A stretch of 64,000 nucleotides of DNA from Heterocephalus glaber (taxonomy: Eukaryota > Chordata > Mammalia > Rodentia > Bathyergidae), in assembly GCF_000247695.1 (NCBI RefSeq), contig NW_004624743.1, positions 1,647,579 through 1,711,578 on the forward strand. Reading direction: 5' to 3'. Both the position numbers and the translations under genes were made by a program. A model generated the notes under the pieces. The model saw nothing but the letters and a program-made list of their open reading frames with translations. It was not told the origin of the DNA and did not search any database. Below, one piece after another: positions 22,443 through 33,039 of the stretch (its first letter is position 1; every line of letters begins with the position of its first letter).

Positions 22443-24358
22443 GTATTTCCAGTGATGATCCCTGCTCACTGTTTCCTGTCTTCTATCTACTCCCCACAAT
22501 TATCTCTGTCATGTTCAGGGCAAAACTTGAATCCCAGGCTCAACTGCTGGGCCATCAACGTGAGTGGCCGGGCTCCTGACCTAGACCGGAAGCTGGAGTG
22601 TGCATCAGGCTCAGGCAGAGGCGCTCCAGGAGATGCCCACTTTTCATGGAGTGCTCTTACTGTCCTTCAGAGCAGAAATTCAAGAGCTGTCTAGAGCCCT
22701 TCCCTGTCTTCAGGTGGACTCTGGGATTAATAATTGTGACTGTCACCAAGTCCATGTAGTAAAAATTGACAACTAGAAAAGGCCGAGACGCGACCCCAGT
22801 GATGCTTTCCTTTGTCCCCATCCAGGGGGCCCAGGCTTTCCCTGGAGCTGTGCAGATCACACGGGGGTGCCGGTGGGGCTTCCCCGAGGCTGGTGCTCTG
22901 GTGTCCCCATCCTGCCTGTCCTCTCCTCTTGGGCCCTGCACTGTGGAGAGGGAGATCACAGAGCCCGTGGCCGTGACACTGAGCCGGGGCCCCTGTGGCC
23001 GGGGCCATTGTGTGTGGAGAAGGCTGGGTCCCTTCCACGTGGTGCTGTTGGTCCACGGAAATGAGCAGCCACTGAGGAACAGAGAAGCTGCCAGCTGGAG
23101 TTTATCAGGGACACCTCAGTGTCTTCTCAGGCCCGAGGCAGGGGCCGGGCCTGGAACTCACAGGAGCTGTGTGGGCTCCTCACCCGTGGCCACTTTCTCT
23201 GTCATCAGACGTTGTCCACGTTTCCTCACACTTCCAGACTCTGCACGCTGTCACCTCTGCTCCCTGGGGTGTCCAGTGCAGCACACAGCTTTGTCCCAGT
23301 CTTGCCCCTGGGCTAGGGTCACCAGCTGCGCTCCCCGCACCATTAGGATTGTCACTCCCAGCTCAACCCTGAGACCCTGCACAGTGGGAACAGCAGCAGA
23401 AAGCATGGCAAGCCTCCACTGTGACAGTCTCTATCAGGCGCTGTCATTTAAGGTGGAATTACCATGTTCTCTGCCGCAGCAGACAAGGGCCGGGGCTCGT
23501 CCAGCAGAGGTGGGGCTGGCATTCACCCCGGTGGGTGCTCGCCCCAGCCACGCTTCCCAGTGCTCGCTTGTTGTGCTGATTTGTCTCTGCTGTGCTCTGT
23601 GTGGACAGAGTGCAGATCACAGTACACACTGGCCAGTAGGGAGCGGGGAGCCGTCTAAGGGCACCTGGCAGAGCCGGACTTTATCTCCCACTCCCTTTGT
23701 TTCCCCGATTCTGTGCCAGAAACTGACAGAGTATCTGGTGTTGGGGGCCAGACACAGACTGCTTGGGCCCGACCGTGTCCCTGGCTTTGAAGTACAGCTT
23801 CTCCGTGGACCTCTTGGGTTCTTGTGCCCCTTGAAGGTCATCACCAAGTGGGTTGAAGCTCCATCTGACCTTGAATTGTCCCTCAGGGGTCGAAGAGCTG
23901 AGTGGGAGGTGGGCAGCGAGATGCAGCTGTCTCAGTCCTTCGTCCTGTCTCTGTCCCTGCGGAGTCCTCGGTGGGTGGGTCCAGCCCCAGTGGGGTGAGG
24001 TTCCCGTGCAGAGCCCTGGGAGGCCCTGGGCCGCCATGTGCCCTGGAAGGCCATGGCTGATGCAGGCGAGAGCTCTGAGCGCTGCTCTGCTTTTGGAGAC
24101 CACAGAAGCCTGCTGGGTCCTGGCCAGGCCCTGGCTGCTGTCCCTCCTAACCACCCCTGGGCACACTCTCCCAGGCTCCTCCTGTCAGCACTTTGGTTGG
24201 GAACCTGGGGTCAAGTTTGTGCTCCCTACCTTAGCACCCAGAAAGAGAGGGCATGTAAAGGGAAGGTCCCCTGAGACCACTTGCAGGCAGAGCTTCCTGT
24301 GGCTGTGGCTGTACCCCACTGTTCCCCGGATCAGAAACGGATCCATTGTGTGTTACAG
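22443..24358 (+). other. Intron with GC-rich, stop-poor sequence
   Basis: 1.9 kb between exons 3 and 4. No interspersed repeat was recognised. Most of it is open in one + frame (22766-23998, 410 codons), discussed as a finding. The predicted peptide is rich in Leu, Ser, Pro, Arg and Cys, lacks a recognisable domain, and is overlapped by other ORFs on both strands, as expected of GC-rich non-coding DNA. Confidence 0.75.
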
Positions 24359-24448
24359 ATTATTGCTCTCAATAAAACCAAGGAACGGATGCGCCCTTAT
24401 CAGAGCAACCAAGAAGATGAGGACCCGGACATCAAGAAGATTAAAAAG
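24359..24448 (+). CDS. RASGRF2: RASGRF2 coding exon (probably exon 4): linker before the IQ motif
   Basis: A 90-nt, phase 0 exon with acceptor GTGTTACAG and donor GTAGGA. It encodes 30 residues: [20 protein letters not shown] then [10 protein letters not shown]. The acidic QEDEDPD cluster and the basic KKIKK that leads into the IQ motif are conserved RASGRF features. The exon is a multiple of three, so skipping it would keep the frame but remove the segment between the coiled coil and the calmodulin-binding motif. Confidence 0.95.
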
Positions 24449-24454
24449 GTAGGA

Positions 24455-24637
24455 TTAGCAGGGCGCGATGGTGGATGCTTACAATCCCAGCACTCTGGAG
24501 ACTGAGGCAAGAAGTTTGCAAGTTTGAGGCCAGCTGAGACAACCTAGCAAGACCTTGTGTCAAAGTTAAAAATAATAAATCAAAAGAGCTGGGGATGTAG
24601 CTCACTGTGAAGTCCTGGGTTCATTTCCAAGTGAGAG
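24455..24637 (+). mobile_element. B1-dID composite SINE
   Basis: The B1 part (GGGCGCGATGGTGGATGC, CAATCCCAGCACTCTGGAG, GACCTTGTGTCAAAG) is joined by an A/T-rich linker to an ID part (GAGCTGGGGATGTAGCTCAC, CCTGGGTTCATTTCC). The head-to-tail order confirms the composite family, seen here on the sense strand. It passes directly into the polypurine tract. Confidence 0.9.
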
Positions 24638-24758
24638 AGAGAGGAGAGAGAAAAGAAAGAGAAAAAGAAAGAAAAGGAAGACAGAAAGGAAAGGAAAGAA
24701 AGAAAGGAAAGAAAGAAAGGAAAGAAAGAAAGAGAAAAGGAAAGAAAAAGAAAACAAA
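24632..24758 (+). repeat. Polypurine GAAA/GGAAA tract
   Basis: About 125 bp composed almost entirely of A and G (AGAAAGGAAAGAAAGAAAGG-type units), grown from the tail of the B1-dID. It lies about 180 bp inside the intron from the exon 4 donor. Confidence 0.95.
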
Positions 24759-25149
24759 CACAAGGTGGGATGTTAGAGAATTCTGGGTCAGGGCCCCGTG
24801 GTTGACCAGCTGTCTGCTCTGAGACACCTCTGCTTGACATCCCAGCTGGAATAGCCTCTGTGCTTCCCTTCGAGGGACTGGCCTGGAGACTCTCAGTTGA
24901 GCTCTGAGCTGCCACCTGCTTTCCACCCTTGGGAAGGAAGGAAGCAGCACCGGCTGAGACCACGGCATTCCCAGTAGGCTTGGGAGTGCTGTGGACCCTG
25001 CCGACTGCTGCTTCTATTTGGGAGAATGTAAAAAGTTACATTTGAAAAACAGTTGTTGTTGTGTCCTGTTGTATTGTTATGTATTGTGTCTTGTTTAACA
25101 ACCACACAAACAGCAGATCTTTCCATCTGATGTTTATAATCATACAGCT

Positions 25150-26215
25150 TTTCTTTTGTGTATGTTCTCTTATTTTTCAGTTTTTGTTTTTATTAGCATA
25201 TGTTTGCAGTACACTATGATTACTGTCCTTAAGGGGGGTTGGCGCATGGACACAAAACATCTGAATTCTTCTTCCACCTCCTTCCCTGCCCCTCCCTGTA
25301 TCCCTTGGTCCCCTTCCATTTGGAAAGGCTCTGTTTCCTTACTTTCTATTCTCTATCTTTTGTTTTGCTTTTTATTTATAGTTTGGGATTCTCATATAAG
25401 AGGAAACCATGCAGTATTTAAGCTCGTGTGTCTGATTTATTTCACTTAACATTATGATCTCAAGGTGCATCCGTTTGCCTACAAATGACTCAAATTTATT
25501 CTTCTTTATAGCACAGTAGTAATCCACTGTGTGTAAACAGTACATTTTCTTCATCTATTCATCTGTTGATGAACATACAGGCTGCTTCCAGGATTTGGCT
25601 GTTATGAATTATGCTGCTATAAACATGGGTATGCATGCATCGCTATAATATGTTTTAAACTCTTTTGGGAAGAAACCTAGAAGGGAAATAGTTGGGTCAA
25701 ATGGAATTCCTAGTTTTAGTTTTTTACTGATTTCCATAGTGGTTGCATTTACATTCCCACCAGCAGTGTAGAAAGGTTCTTTTTCCACTGTCATCTTGCC
25801 AGAATTTGTTACTGTTCAATTTCTTGATGATGGCCATTCTTTCTGGAGTGAGATGGAATTTCAGTGTTGTTTTAATTTTCATTTCTGTAATGGCCAGCGA
25901 TGTTAAAATTTTTTCATGTATTTATTGGCCATTTTTACTTCATCTGAGAAGTGTCTGTTCATTTCAGTTGCTCATTTTTTAATTGGGTCTTTTATTTTTG
26001 AGGGATCTAATTTTGTTGAGTTCTTTATATATTCTAGGTATTAGTCCTCTGAGGAGTAGCTGGCAGAATTTTTTTCGCATTCTATAGGCTGTCTCTTCAC
26101 TCTCTTGGTAGTTTCCTTTGCTGTGCAGAAGCTTTTTAATTTGATACGGTTCCATTTGTTGATTCTTGATGTTATTTCTTGTATAATTGCACAGCTTTTC
26201 CAAGGGACATGCAGG
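25150..26215 (-). mobile_element. 5'-truncated L1, 3' end of ORF2 and 3' UTR (antisense)
   Basis: On the minus strand the L1 ORF2 C-terminal region is recognisable ([15 protein letters not shown] followed by [13 protein letters not shown]), then degraded frames. Next comes the usual 'gaaataaatcagacacacg' block near the end of ORF2 and a C/T-rich 3' UTR. It is frameshifted and truncated, so cannot be autonomous. The sequence is better preserved than the L1M fragments elsewhere in the window. Confidence 0.85.
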
Positions 26216-26530
26216 GACTTCTAGTCCACTGCATTTGGATTTATGTGATCTAGACTCTGTTTTGTGATCTTAATTGTCTCATGTAAGACACTCAGCTTTG
26301 TATAAAATTATGCAGAAAGAATCATATATAAGGCACTTTCCCTAGATAGACAACTTCACATCTTAATGTTTTCTTATTCCTGTTTTTCTATATTAAACAA
26401 TTATTTCATTTTCACTGTAACAAAACTTTAACCAAATATTGCTTAGAATTTGGAATAGAAATAATTATTAGGACCAAGTTAATATTTTCAGTTTTCAAGA
26501 AATAAAAAAACAAAATAACACCATTCTTTT

Positions 26531-26637
26531 AGAATTTCAATTTTTTTTTTTTGGTACTGGGGATCAAACTCGGGTCCTTGCACTTACACAGCAAGCGGCG
26601 AAACCACTGAGCTAAATCCCCGGCCCAAGAATTTTAA
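26531..26637 (-). mobile_element. ID SINE (antisense) with target-site duplication
   Basis: The body at 26541-26627 reads, in reverse, T-run, GGTACTGGGGATCAAACTCG and AACCACTGAGCTAAATCCCC. The flanks AGAATTTCAA (26531-26540) and AGAATTTTAA (26628-26637) differ at one base. Confidence 0.9.
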
Positions 26638-27195
26638 ATTTTTATTTGAATCTGGTTTCTGTTATTGTGTTACAACATTAGTGCTATTTCTTTTCTTTTA
26701 ACAGTATGCAGTTGGATGTAAACAAAGATATTAATAAAATTCAATTTTCAGTTTTGTCGTAGAAGGTGGTCTGTTAGTAAATAAGTGAAGCAGCTGCTAT
26801 TGTTCAGAGAGAATACCTGCCCAGAAAGATTTTAACTCAAAATTTAATTAAGTTGATTTTTGAAAACACTTCTATTAAATGGAAGAATAATGATAAAATA
26901 TGTATTTTTAAAAACAATTTTCTGCCATTTTAATTCTTAATAGAAGTAATTTTTAAATGTGCTTCTGAACTTGTTAAATAGGTTTTGAAATTAACTTTAT
27001 CATCTTTTACGTCCCAAATCAAAATGATGTCTGTGGAAAGTGATGTATTTACAAATTAATTGCCTCTTCTGATCTTGGCAAAATGTAATTTTTTTTTCAT
27101 TTCAAGAGAGTACATCTTGAAGTTGCTTGTAATTCACAGAAATTTTTCATTAGATTTCCTGAAATAATATGCATATAGTTTCCTCACATATATAT

Positions 27196-27380
27196 ATTTT
27201 TTGTGGTACTGGGCATTGAACCCAGGGCTTTTCACTAAGCTACATCCCTAGCCCTTTTTATCTTTTCATTTGAGACAAGGTCTTGCTAAATTGCCTAGGC
27301 TGGCCTTAAACTTTCCATTCTCCTGCCTCAGCGTCCCCAGAATAGCTGGGATTTCAGGTGTGTGCCACCACGCCCGGCAG
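27196..27380 (-). mobile_element. B1-dID composite SINE (antisense)
   Basis: GGTACTGGGCATTGAACCCA and CTACATCCCTAGCCC (ID part), then GAGACAAGGTCTTGCTAAAT to GCCACCACGCCCGGCAG (B1 part). The 3' tail abuts a short TA repeat. Confidence 0.88.
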
Positions 27381-27749
27381 TTTCTCCATAGAATCAATTA
27401 AAATGTCCTTAATTTTTATTGTTTGAGGTACAGCAACATTAATGCCTCGTTGAAAATTGATAGTATTGTGTCAGCATCTGAAGGCAAATAAGAAAGTGTT
27501 AGATATTACAAAAGAAGGGTAGATGTTTAAATACATGATCATTTAGACCATGTGGGAAAATGGTATGGAAGAAAATTTTAAAAATATAAGGAAGTGTTGG
27601 GTAACAGTGCTCCTAAGAAATAGTGAATTAAAGCTTTCAATTATTAGTGAATTTGCAGCCAGCTTTGTTGCTGAATCTGCCACATCTAATGTGACAAATC
27701 TTAGTTATTATATAATTTTTATACATAGAGAAGACTTCATTTTTTTTGG

Positions 27750-27830
27750 TCAGTTATTTTACAGATAAGGAAACAGGATCAGAGTTTAAGGTCACCCTGT
27801 TGATTGGCGGTGGAACCTATGGTTTAAGGA
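27750..27830 (-). mobile_element. MIR fragment (antisense)
   Basis: TTTTACAGATAAGGAAACAG followed by 'agtttaaggtcaccctg' resembles the reversed 3' half of MIR. Short and uncertain. Confidence 0.45.
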
Positions 27831-28204
27831 TAATGACACAAACCTGCCTGCTGAGCACCCAGAAAGTACCTGGGCACCTGAAAGATGCACAGCCAGCCTT
27901 TGCTGATTGCTAAATCACAGTGCTGTTTCTCATATTTGCCTATTATTTTTTATATCACAGCTAATTCAGATCAGCCTTAGAAGCCATGATGTTTCTGCAA
28001 AATATCTTTTATATTAAATTATAGTTCATGTTTTTCACAAAATAGTCACTATGGCAAGTAGTTCATGTGTATCTTGCCCTCGTGGCTGGGTAAGTGTCTT
28101 CACAGTTAAGAGAAGGCTGGCAAAAGAACCGGGAGTCTGGTTACAGCTGTGTGACTTACCTTGTAATTTGGTGTGTTCGTTACAGAAGGGAGGGGCTGGA
28201 TGTG

Positions 28205-29145
28205 CTGATCTCTGACACTTATTTTTAAAACTTAAAAGCCAAAAAATTCAATAGCAAGAAATCAGATACCTGATTTAAGACAGGGAAAGGATTTAAATAC
28301 ACCACTGTACAAAGACAAGACACAAATGGCCAATGAGCAAATAAAGAGGTTTTCAGCATCATGGATTGTGACAGGGACACAAATAAATCAAAACCACTGT
28401 GAGGAGCAGGGATGTAGCTCAGTGGCACAGCACCTGCCTGGCAAGCACAAAGTCCTGAGTTCGATCCTCAGTACCAAAAAACACAAAATAAAAAATAAAA
28501 AAACCCACAGTGAGCTGAAACTGCACACGGGTCAGGATAGCTGATGTCACAAAAACAACAGAAAACCACACACCTGGGGGCAGCCATGGAGAATTGGGAT
28601 ATGGTGCAGTGTGAATGGGACATGGCAAACAGTTCCCAAACTCTTAACAGTGGCCTTGCCCTTCGACCCAACAACCCTGAGTCTGGCTAAATGGGCAAGG
28701 GAATGAGTAGAGGGCGTGGCAGAGACATCTGTGCATCCACGTGCGTGTGTGCAGCACTAACACAGGAGCTAGGACGGGGCGCCACTCACTGGCCAGCGAC
28801 AGATGGTTGGGAGATGGAAATCGGCGTGTGCCTGGGAACACCGCCTTCTTGAAGTGAGGAGATACCAGGACAGGACGGGGAAGCCAGCCAGCCTGGGGAC
28901 ACAGGTCCTGTCTGATCAGGGCGCTGTGTGAAGCCTCGGAAGTAGTTGCATTCACAGGAATGGAGCAGAGTGGCAGCGAACAGACTGAGGGGAGGGGGAC
29001 AGGGCTTGCCGGGTCCTGGCTGTAAAGGTTGAATTTTGCAACAAGAAGCTGCTCCGTGATCTCATCCCAAGCAGCAGGACACGCTGACCACTGCTGACTT
29101 GTGTACTTATAAGTCATGAAAGATCATGAATTGTAGACTTAAAAA
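28205..29145 (+). mobile_element. Old L1 ORF2 end and 3' UTR, interrupted by an ID
   Basis: The blocks 'agcaagaaatcagatacc', 'caaatggccaatgagcaaat', 'ataaatcaaaaccactgtg', then (after the ID) 'gtcaggatagctgatgtc', 'cagttcccaaactcttaac', 'cttcgacccaacaaccc' and 'tgcatccacgtg' follow the sense order of the L1 ORF2 C-terminus. Extensive CpG and frame decay marks it as old. Confidence 0.7.
28391..28514 (+). mobile_element. ID SINE nested in the old L1
   Basis: The body at about 28404-28500 has A box GATGTAGCTCAGTGGCAC, GCAAGCACAAAGTCCTGAG, B box GTTCGATCC and an A-rich tail. The flanks AAACCACTGTGAG (28391-28403) and AAACCCACAGTGAG (28501-28514) are a slightly decayed duplication of L1 sequence, which shows that the ID arrived after the L1. 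Confidence 0.9.
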
Positions 29146-29149
29146 TCAC

Positions 29150-29235
29150 GAAGGGGTGGATGTGGCTCAGTTACAGCACATTTGGCTCACGTACACGAGG
29201 CCCTGGGTTCTACCCCGAGTTACAAAAAACAAAAC
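29150..29235 (+). mobile_element. ID-like tRNA-derived SINE, diverged
   Basis: GGGGTGGATGTGGCTCAGTT with GAGGCCCTGGGTTCTACCCC and an AC-rich tail keeps recognisable A- and B-box regions. It differs from the main local ID type and may belong to an older subfamily. Confidence 0.65.
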
Positions 29236-29509
29236 ATGGTACATTTTCATTCTTTTAAAACTGCAATTTAAAGCAAATTAAGAAAAATCTTTCACTGTAT
29301 TTCCGAAATGTTGTTATTAATAAATGAGAAGTGTTATTATATTCTAGAGTCTGTATAGATAGGCCTGAGAGTTTAAGGAATGGAAGAAAGTTGTGAACCT
29401 GAGAAAAAAGTACTATTTTAAAAGTCATCCCTTTTTCTTGCTATTTGGAGAAAGCTTGCTGTGATGTACTCAACCGGTGGACACTGATGATTCCATGAAA
29501 GTGCATTGT

Positions 29510-29672
29510 GGTTTTCCCCAGTCCTGAGGATTGAGCCCAGGGTCTTTGCACTGAGCCACCTGTCCAGCCCTTTCTCTAGTTTCTGTTTTAAGACTGGGTC
29601 TCCCTAAATCGCTAAGTTTCCCAGACAGGGTTTGCACTTGAGATCCTCCTGCCTCCACCACCATGCCCAGTG
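29510..29672 (-). mobile_element. B1-dID composite SINE (antisense), just upstream of an exon
   Basis: GTCCTGAGGATTGAGCCCAG and CCACCTGTCCAGCCC (ID part), then AAGACTGGGTCTCCCTAAAT to CACCACCATGCCCAGTG (B1 part). It ends 47 bp before the exon 5 start at 29720. Confidence 0.82.
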
Positions 29673-29719
29673 TAAGAAAGTCAGGCTCAGATGTCCCTGC
29701 TATTCTCCCTGTTCTGCAG

Positions 29720-29973
29720 GTCCAGAGCTTCATGCGAGGCTGGCTATGCAGGAGGAAGTGGAAGACCATAGTGCAGGACTACATTTGCTCGCCCCATGCC
29801 GAAAGCATGCGCAAGAGGAACCAGATTGTGTTCGCCATGGTGGAGGCGGAGTCAGAGTACGTGCACCAGCTCCACGTGCTGGTCAACGGCTTTCTGCGGC
29901 CCCTGCGCATGGCTGCCAGCTCCAAGAAGCCGCCCATCAGCCACGATGATGTCAGTAGCATTTTCCTCAACAG
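29720..29973 (+). CDS. RASGRF2: RASGRF2 coding exon (probably exon 5): IQ motif and start of DH domain
   Basis: A 254-nt exon with acceptor CTGTTCTGCAG and donor GTGTGG. It encodes [20 protein letters not shown], an IQ motif of the form (I/L/V)QxxxRGxxx(R/K) that binds calmodulin in this family. The segment [14 protein letters not shown] follows, then [20 protein letters not shown], the first conserved helix of the DH (Dbl homology) domain, and [20 protein letters not shown]. It ends after two bases of a Ser codon. The join with the next exon reads IFLN-S-ETIMF, as expected. Confidence 0.96.
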
Positions 29974-30369
29974 GTGTGGCTTTGCCCGAGTCCAGAGTCA
30001 GGTGAAACCCACTTGCAGTTCTTAAGAGAGTTTTCCTTATTCTCAAAGAGTCAGGCTTCTGGAGTCTGCCTCCGTGGCTCTGACGTCAGCAGCGAGGAAG
30101 CTGGCATTGCATTGTGTTTGGTCATTAGTGCCCATCCGCAGCCATCCGGAAGCCTGGCTTTCCATTTTCTTCTCAGTTTACTTTGCTGTGTGGCAGATTC
30201 CTCTTTTGATTGTGTGGGGTGAGTGTGTGGGGAAAAGACCCCCTCAGACACAGAGGGGAATGAGACATTGAGGGGCCATGGCATACAGTTTGCATGTGAG
30301 CACTTTGAGAAGACTAAAAACTAAGACAGGGCCTCGGAATCCTTGCTGAACTTAATTGTTGAGCACATA

Positions 30370-30480
30370 TTTCTAGTGTCCTTATGACTGAAGATTGATT
30401 AGTGAACAAAGCAGAAAGTCCCTGGCTTCATGGGATTCAATTTTGATGCAAGAAGATAGACAATGAATAGTGAATAAATG
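30370..30480 (+). mobile_element. L2-like fragment
   Basis: 'gagcacatatttctagtgtc', 'agtgaacaaagcagaaag' and 'tccctggcttcatggg', then 'gatagacaatgaatagtg', match in order the conserved L2 3' end. Old and short. Confidence 0.5.
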
Positions 30481-30494
30481 AAATGCGTGAGATG

Positions 30495-30600
30495 TGATTG
30501 AAGGTGGCAAGAATAATGGGATAAGTGTGTTTGAAGCAAAGGGAGGATTTTGAGGGGATTCCTGGCAATTTGCCTTTTAATGTAGTAGTTACATCTGCCT
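30495..30600 (+). mobile_element. Mariner 3' remnant (copy 4)
   Basis: GGTGGCAAGAATAATGGGAT followed by AAGTGTGTTTGAAGCAAAGG and GAGGATTTTGAGGGG aligns closely with the 3' end of the mariner fragment at 34660-34720. Only the segment after the conserved KEDSRAA block is present. Confidence 0.6.
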
Positions 30601-30945
30601 TCAGTGGGTGCCAGGTGGGTGTACTGGTGGAACTGAACTTGTGTCCAGAATATAGCTGCAAGGGAGTCTGAGAAATGTAGTTTTAGCTCATCACCCGCTC
30701 TGTCTGGAAGGAGGAGGGAGTACAGACTGAAAGAATAATTTAAGGACTTGACAAACTTGATTTGGTTTGAATCCTGGAACAACAAACCATACTCAATTAA
30801 AATTTCTATAAAAGAAAAAACATCACAGTCTTCCAGCTATGCCTAGTTTATTTCATTGACCCTTTGAACATAGTGATCATGTCTTCTTTTGTTTGTTTTA
30901 ATGGAATTTGACTTGCAACAAGCCAAGGTATCTCACTGAGAAGAG

Positions 30946-31770
30946 GAATTCTGTTTTTTAAAATTTCTGAATGTTATTTTTTATTTATTTTATTTTATTA
31001 GTACGTGTTTGCAGCACATAATGTTTACATTCCTTGTGGGGAGTTGGTACATGTATATGACACATCTTAATTTCTTTTTTTGTCCCCTTTCCCTCCCCTC
31101 CCTTTCTCTCCCCTCCCTTTCTCTCCCCTCCCTCTCTTGTTCCTCTTCTCATTTGAGGAAGATCTATCTCCCTACTTATTATCTTCTATCTTTTATTTTG
31201 CTCATTTATAATTTGGGTTTCCCATATAGAGAAACCATGTACTATTTAAGCTTGTGTGTCTGATTTATTTCATTTAACATTATGGTCTCAAGGTGGATCC
31301 ATTTTCCTGCAAATGATTCATTCTTTTATATGACCAGCAAACGTATGAAGAAATGTTCAACACCACTAGGAAGTAGAGAAATGGAAATTGAAACAACACT
31401 GAGATTCCACCTTACCCTGGAAATAATGGCTGTCGTCAAGAAATCAAATAATAACAATAATAAATTGTTAACAGCTGGCAAGGCTATGGGGGGAAAAGGA
31501 ACCCTTCTACGTAGTTGGTGGGAATGTAAACTAGTACAGCCACTATGGAAATCAGAGTGGAGATTCCTCAAAAAACTAAAGCTAGAAATTACATTTGATC
31601 CAGCTACTCCCCTTCTAGGTATCTTCCTATAAGAGTTAAAGACATCAGATTATAGTGATCCATGCACTATGACTCATAATAGCTAAATCTTGGAAGCAGT
31701 CTATATGTCCACCAGCAGATGAATAGATAAAGAAAGTGTGGTATTTACACTCAAAAGAATTCTATTTTTA
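30946..31770 (-). mobile_element. Twin-primed L1 insertion (inverted 5' segment)
   Basis: 30985-31325 is L1 3' UTR and ORF2 end on the minus strand, including a CT-rich tract. 31330-31760 is the adjacent upstream part of ORF2 on the plus strand (GTTGGTGGGAATGTAAACTA, CTCAAAAAACTAAAGC). The two pieces abut at nearly adjacent L1 positions, the pattern of twin priming. Candidate target duplications are GAATTCTGTTTTTTA (30946-30960) and GAATTCTATTTTTA (31757-31770). Confidence 0.8.
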
Positions 31771-32434
31771 ATTGTGCTAATGCATTAATTCAAAAAATTT
31801 GTTAAAGGCTTGTTGCAATGGGTTAATTCTAATAAGAAACCAAAGGAGATCTTGACTTCTGTAGCTACCCTTCTTGTCCCCTTTAGAAATGTACACCCCT
31901 AATTCAATTCTCATTTTAGTGTCAGTGTAGGCTTCATTCTTTTCAGAAGATTCTTTTATAGCTCTGTTGAGTATCTTAGGAGTGGGTATAATACAATTCT
32001 GTCAAAATTTTTGCTGTGGATTTTCGCCCCTCCCTCCTTCTGTCAAAACTCATTTCAGTGCAAGAGAGGTCTTTTCTTTGAGTTTCCAGAATCGACTATG
32101 AAAAGAAAAGTGATACTAACTTTAACTTTCTGATGATCAGTCTGAGTGGTGCACTTTGACAGCAGAAAACTCCCTCAGAAGTGAGGAAGAGGGTTACACA
32201 ACGGCGATGTGGTGCTTCTAGTCCTCCAGTTTGAAGCTTACCTCAGGCTTTTCTTTGGTTTTGGAGACAGTGTGCAAGAGGAATCACTTTATGGAGGCTG
32301 GCATAGTCCGTGGTATTATTGGCTGTGCAGTTGGAGGCATATCACGTATTTGAGCACTCTAACCACTCACTAGACTTCTTTGACAAAATACTTTGCAGTG
32401 ACCAAATTGCATTACTTTTCTTTTTTTTTTATAG

Positions 32435-32514
32435 TGAAACAATCATGTTCCTTCATGAAATATTTCATCAAGGACTCAAGGCCAGGATAGCGAACTGGCC
32501 CACTTTAATTTTAG
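32435..32514 (+). CDS. RASGRF2: RASGRF2 coding exon (probably exon 6): DH domain
   Basis: An 80-nt exon with acceptor TTTTTTTTATAG and donor GTAAGT, a consensus U1 site. It encodes [20 protein letters not shown] then NWPTLIL and the first base of Ala. This is a helical DH segment between its first and second conserved regions and contributes to the Rac-binding surface by family analogy. The exon is not a multiple of three, so its loss would shift the frame. Confidence 0.95.
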
Positions 32515-32696
32515 GTAAGTGCATTCCTTGCAGCTGGAGTTCAGGCTCTGATGCCGGTGCCAACGCTGGCAGTTTGGCCTTAGCATCTGACTTTCCCCGG
32601 TGCCCCTGGCTCCCCTCCCTCGCCTGGGCTCTGCCCCCTCACCTGTCATGGGTCACTCCACCAAGGGTAACAGCCATGTGTGCTTCTCCTTTCCAG

Positions 32697-32890
32697 CTGA
32701 TCTGTTTGATATCTTGCTGCCCATGCTGAACATTTACCAAGAATTTGTGCGGAATCACCAGTACAGCCTCCAGGTGCTGGCCAACTGCAAGCAAAACAGA
32801 GATTTTGACAAACTCTTAAAGCAGTATGAAACCAACCCTGCCTGCGAAGGGCGGATGCTGGAGACGTTCCTGACCTACCCCATGTTTCAG
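32697..32890 (+). CDS. RASGRF2: RASGRF2 coding exon (probably exon 7): DH domain core
   Basis: A 194-nt exon with acceptor TCTCCTTTCCAG and donor GTACAT. It follows an intron of only 182 bp. It encodes [40 protein letters not shown] and the [19 protein letters not shown] stretch up to TYPMFQ, ending in phase 0. The [11 protein letters not shown] segment is a conserved region of the DH helix bundle. The tail TYPMFQ precedes IPRY, the start of the last conserved DH helix, in the next exon. Confidence 0.96.
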
Positions 32891-33039
32891 GTACATCACT
32901 GGGGTGCCTCTGAGTCATGGGCATCTGCTGTGACCACAGAGGGGCATCCGCAAACACCTTGTGAGGAACACTCACCTGCCACTGCCTGACAGACAGATGG
33001 GCCACGCATGTGCTGTCTAGTACATGTAAGAAGCCAGGC

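Larger units (their letters stand above)
24449..29719 (+). other. Intron between exons 4 and 5 (5.3 kb)
   Basis: Contains a B1-dID, a long polypurine tract, an antisense L1, an ID, a second B1-dID, a MIR, an old sense L1 with a nested ID, an ID-like element and a third B1-dID. The AT-rich blocks 26220-26530, 26640-27190 and 27385-27745 show nothing I can name. Confidence 0.8.
29974..32434 (+). other. Intron between exons 5 and 6 (2.5 kb)
   Basis: 30000-30360 shows nothing recognised. An L2-like piece and a mariner remnant follow, then a twin-primed L1. 31775-32420 is AT-rich unique-looking sequence. A T-run just before 32431 forms the polypyrimidine tract of the exon 6 acceptor. Confidence 0.8.

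Noticed and set aside
25150..26215. ORFs with similarity to reverse transcriptase-type elements as a possible active L1.
   Set aside because: Only the 3' kilobase is present, antisense, with frameshifts; no ORF1, endonuclease or reverse transcriptase core is included.
31075..31140. CT-rich direct repeats resembling a tandem or CRISPR-like array.
   Set aside because: It is the pyrimidine-rich 3' UTR of an antisense L1; the repeats are simple sequence without spacers.
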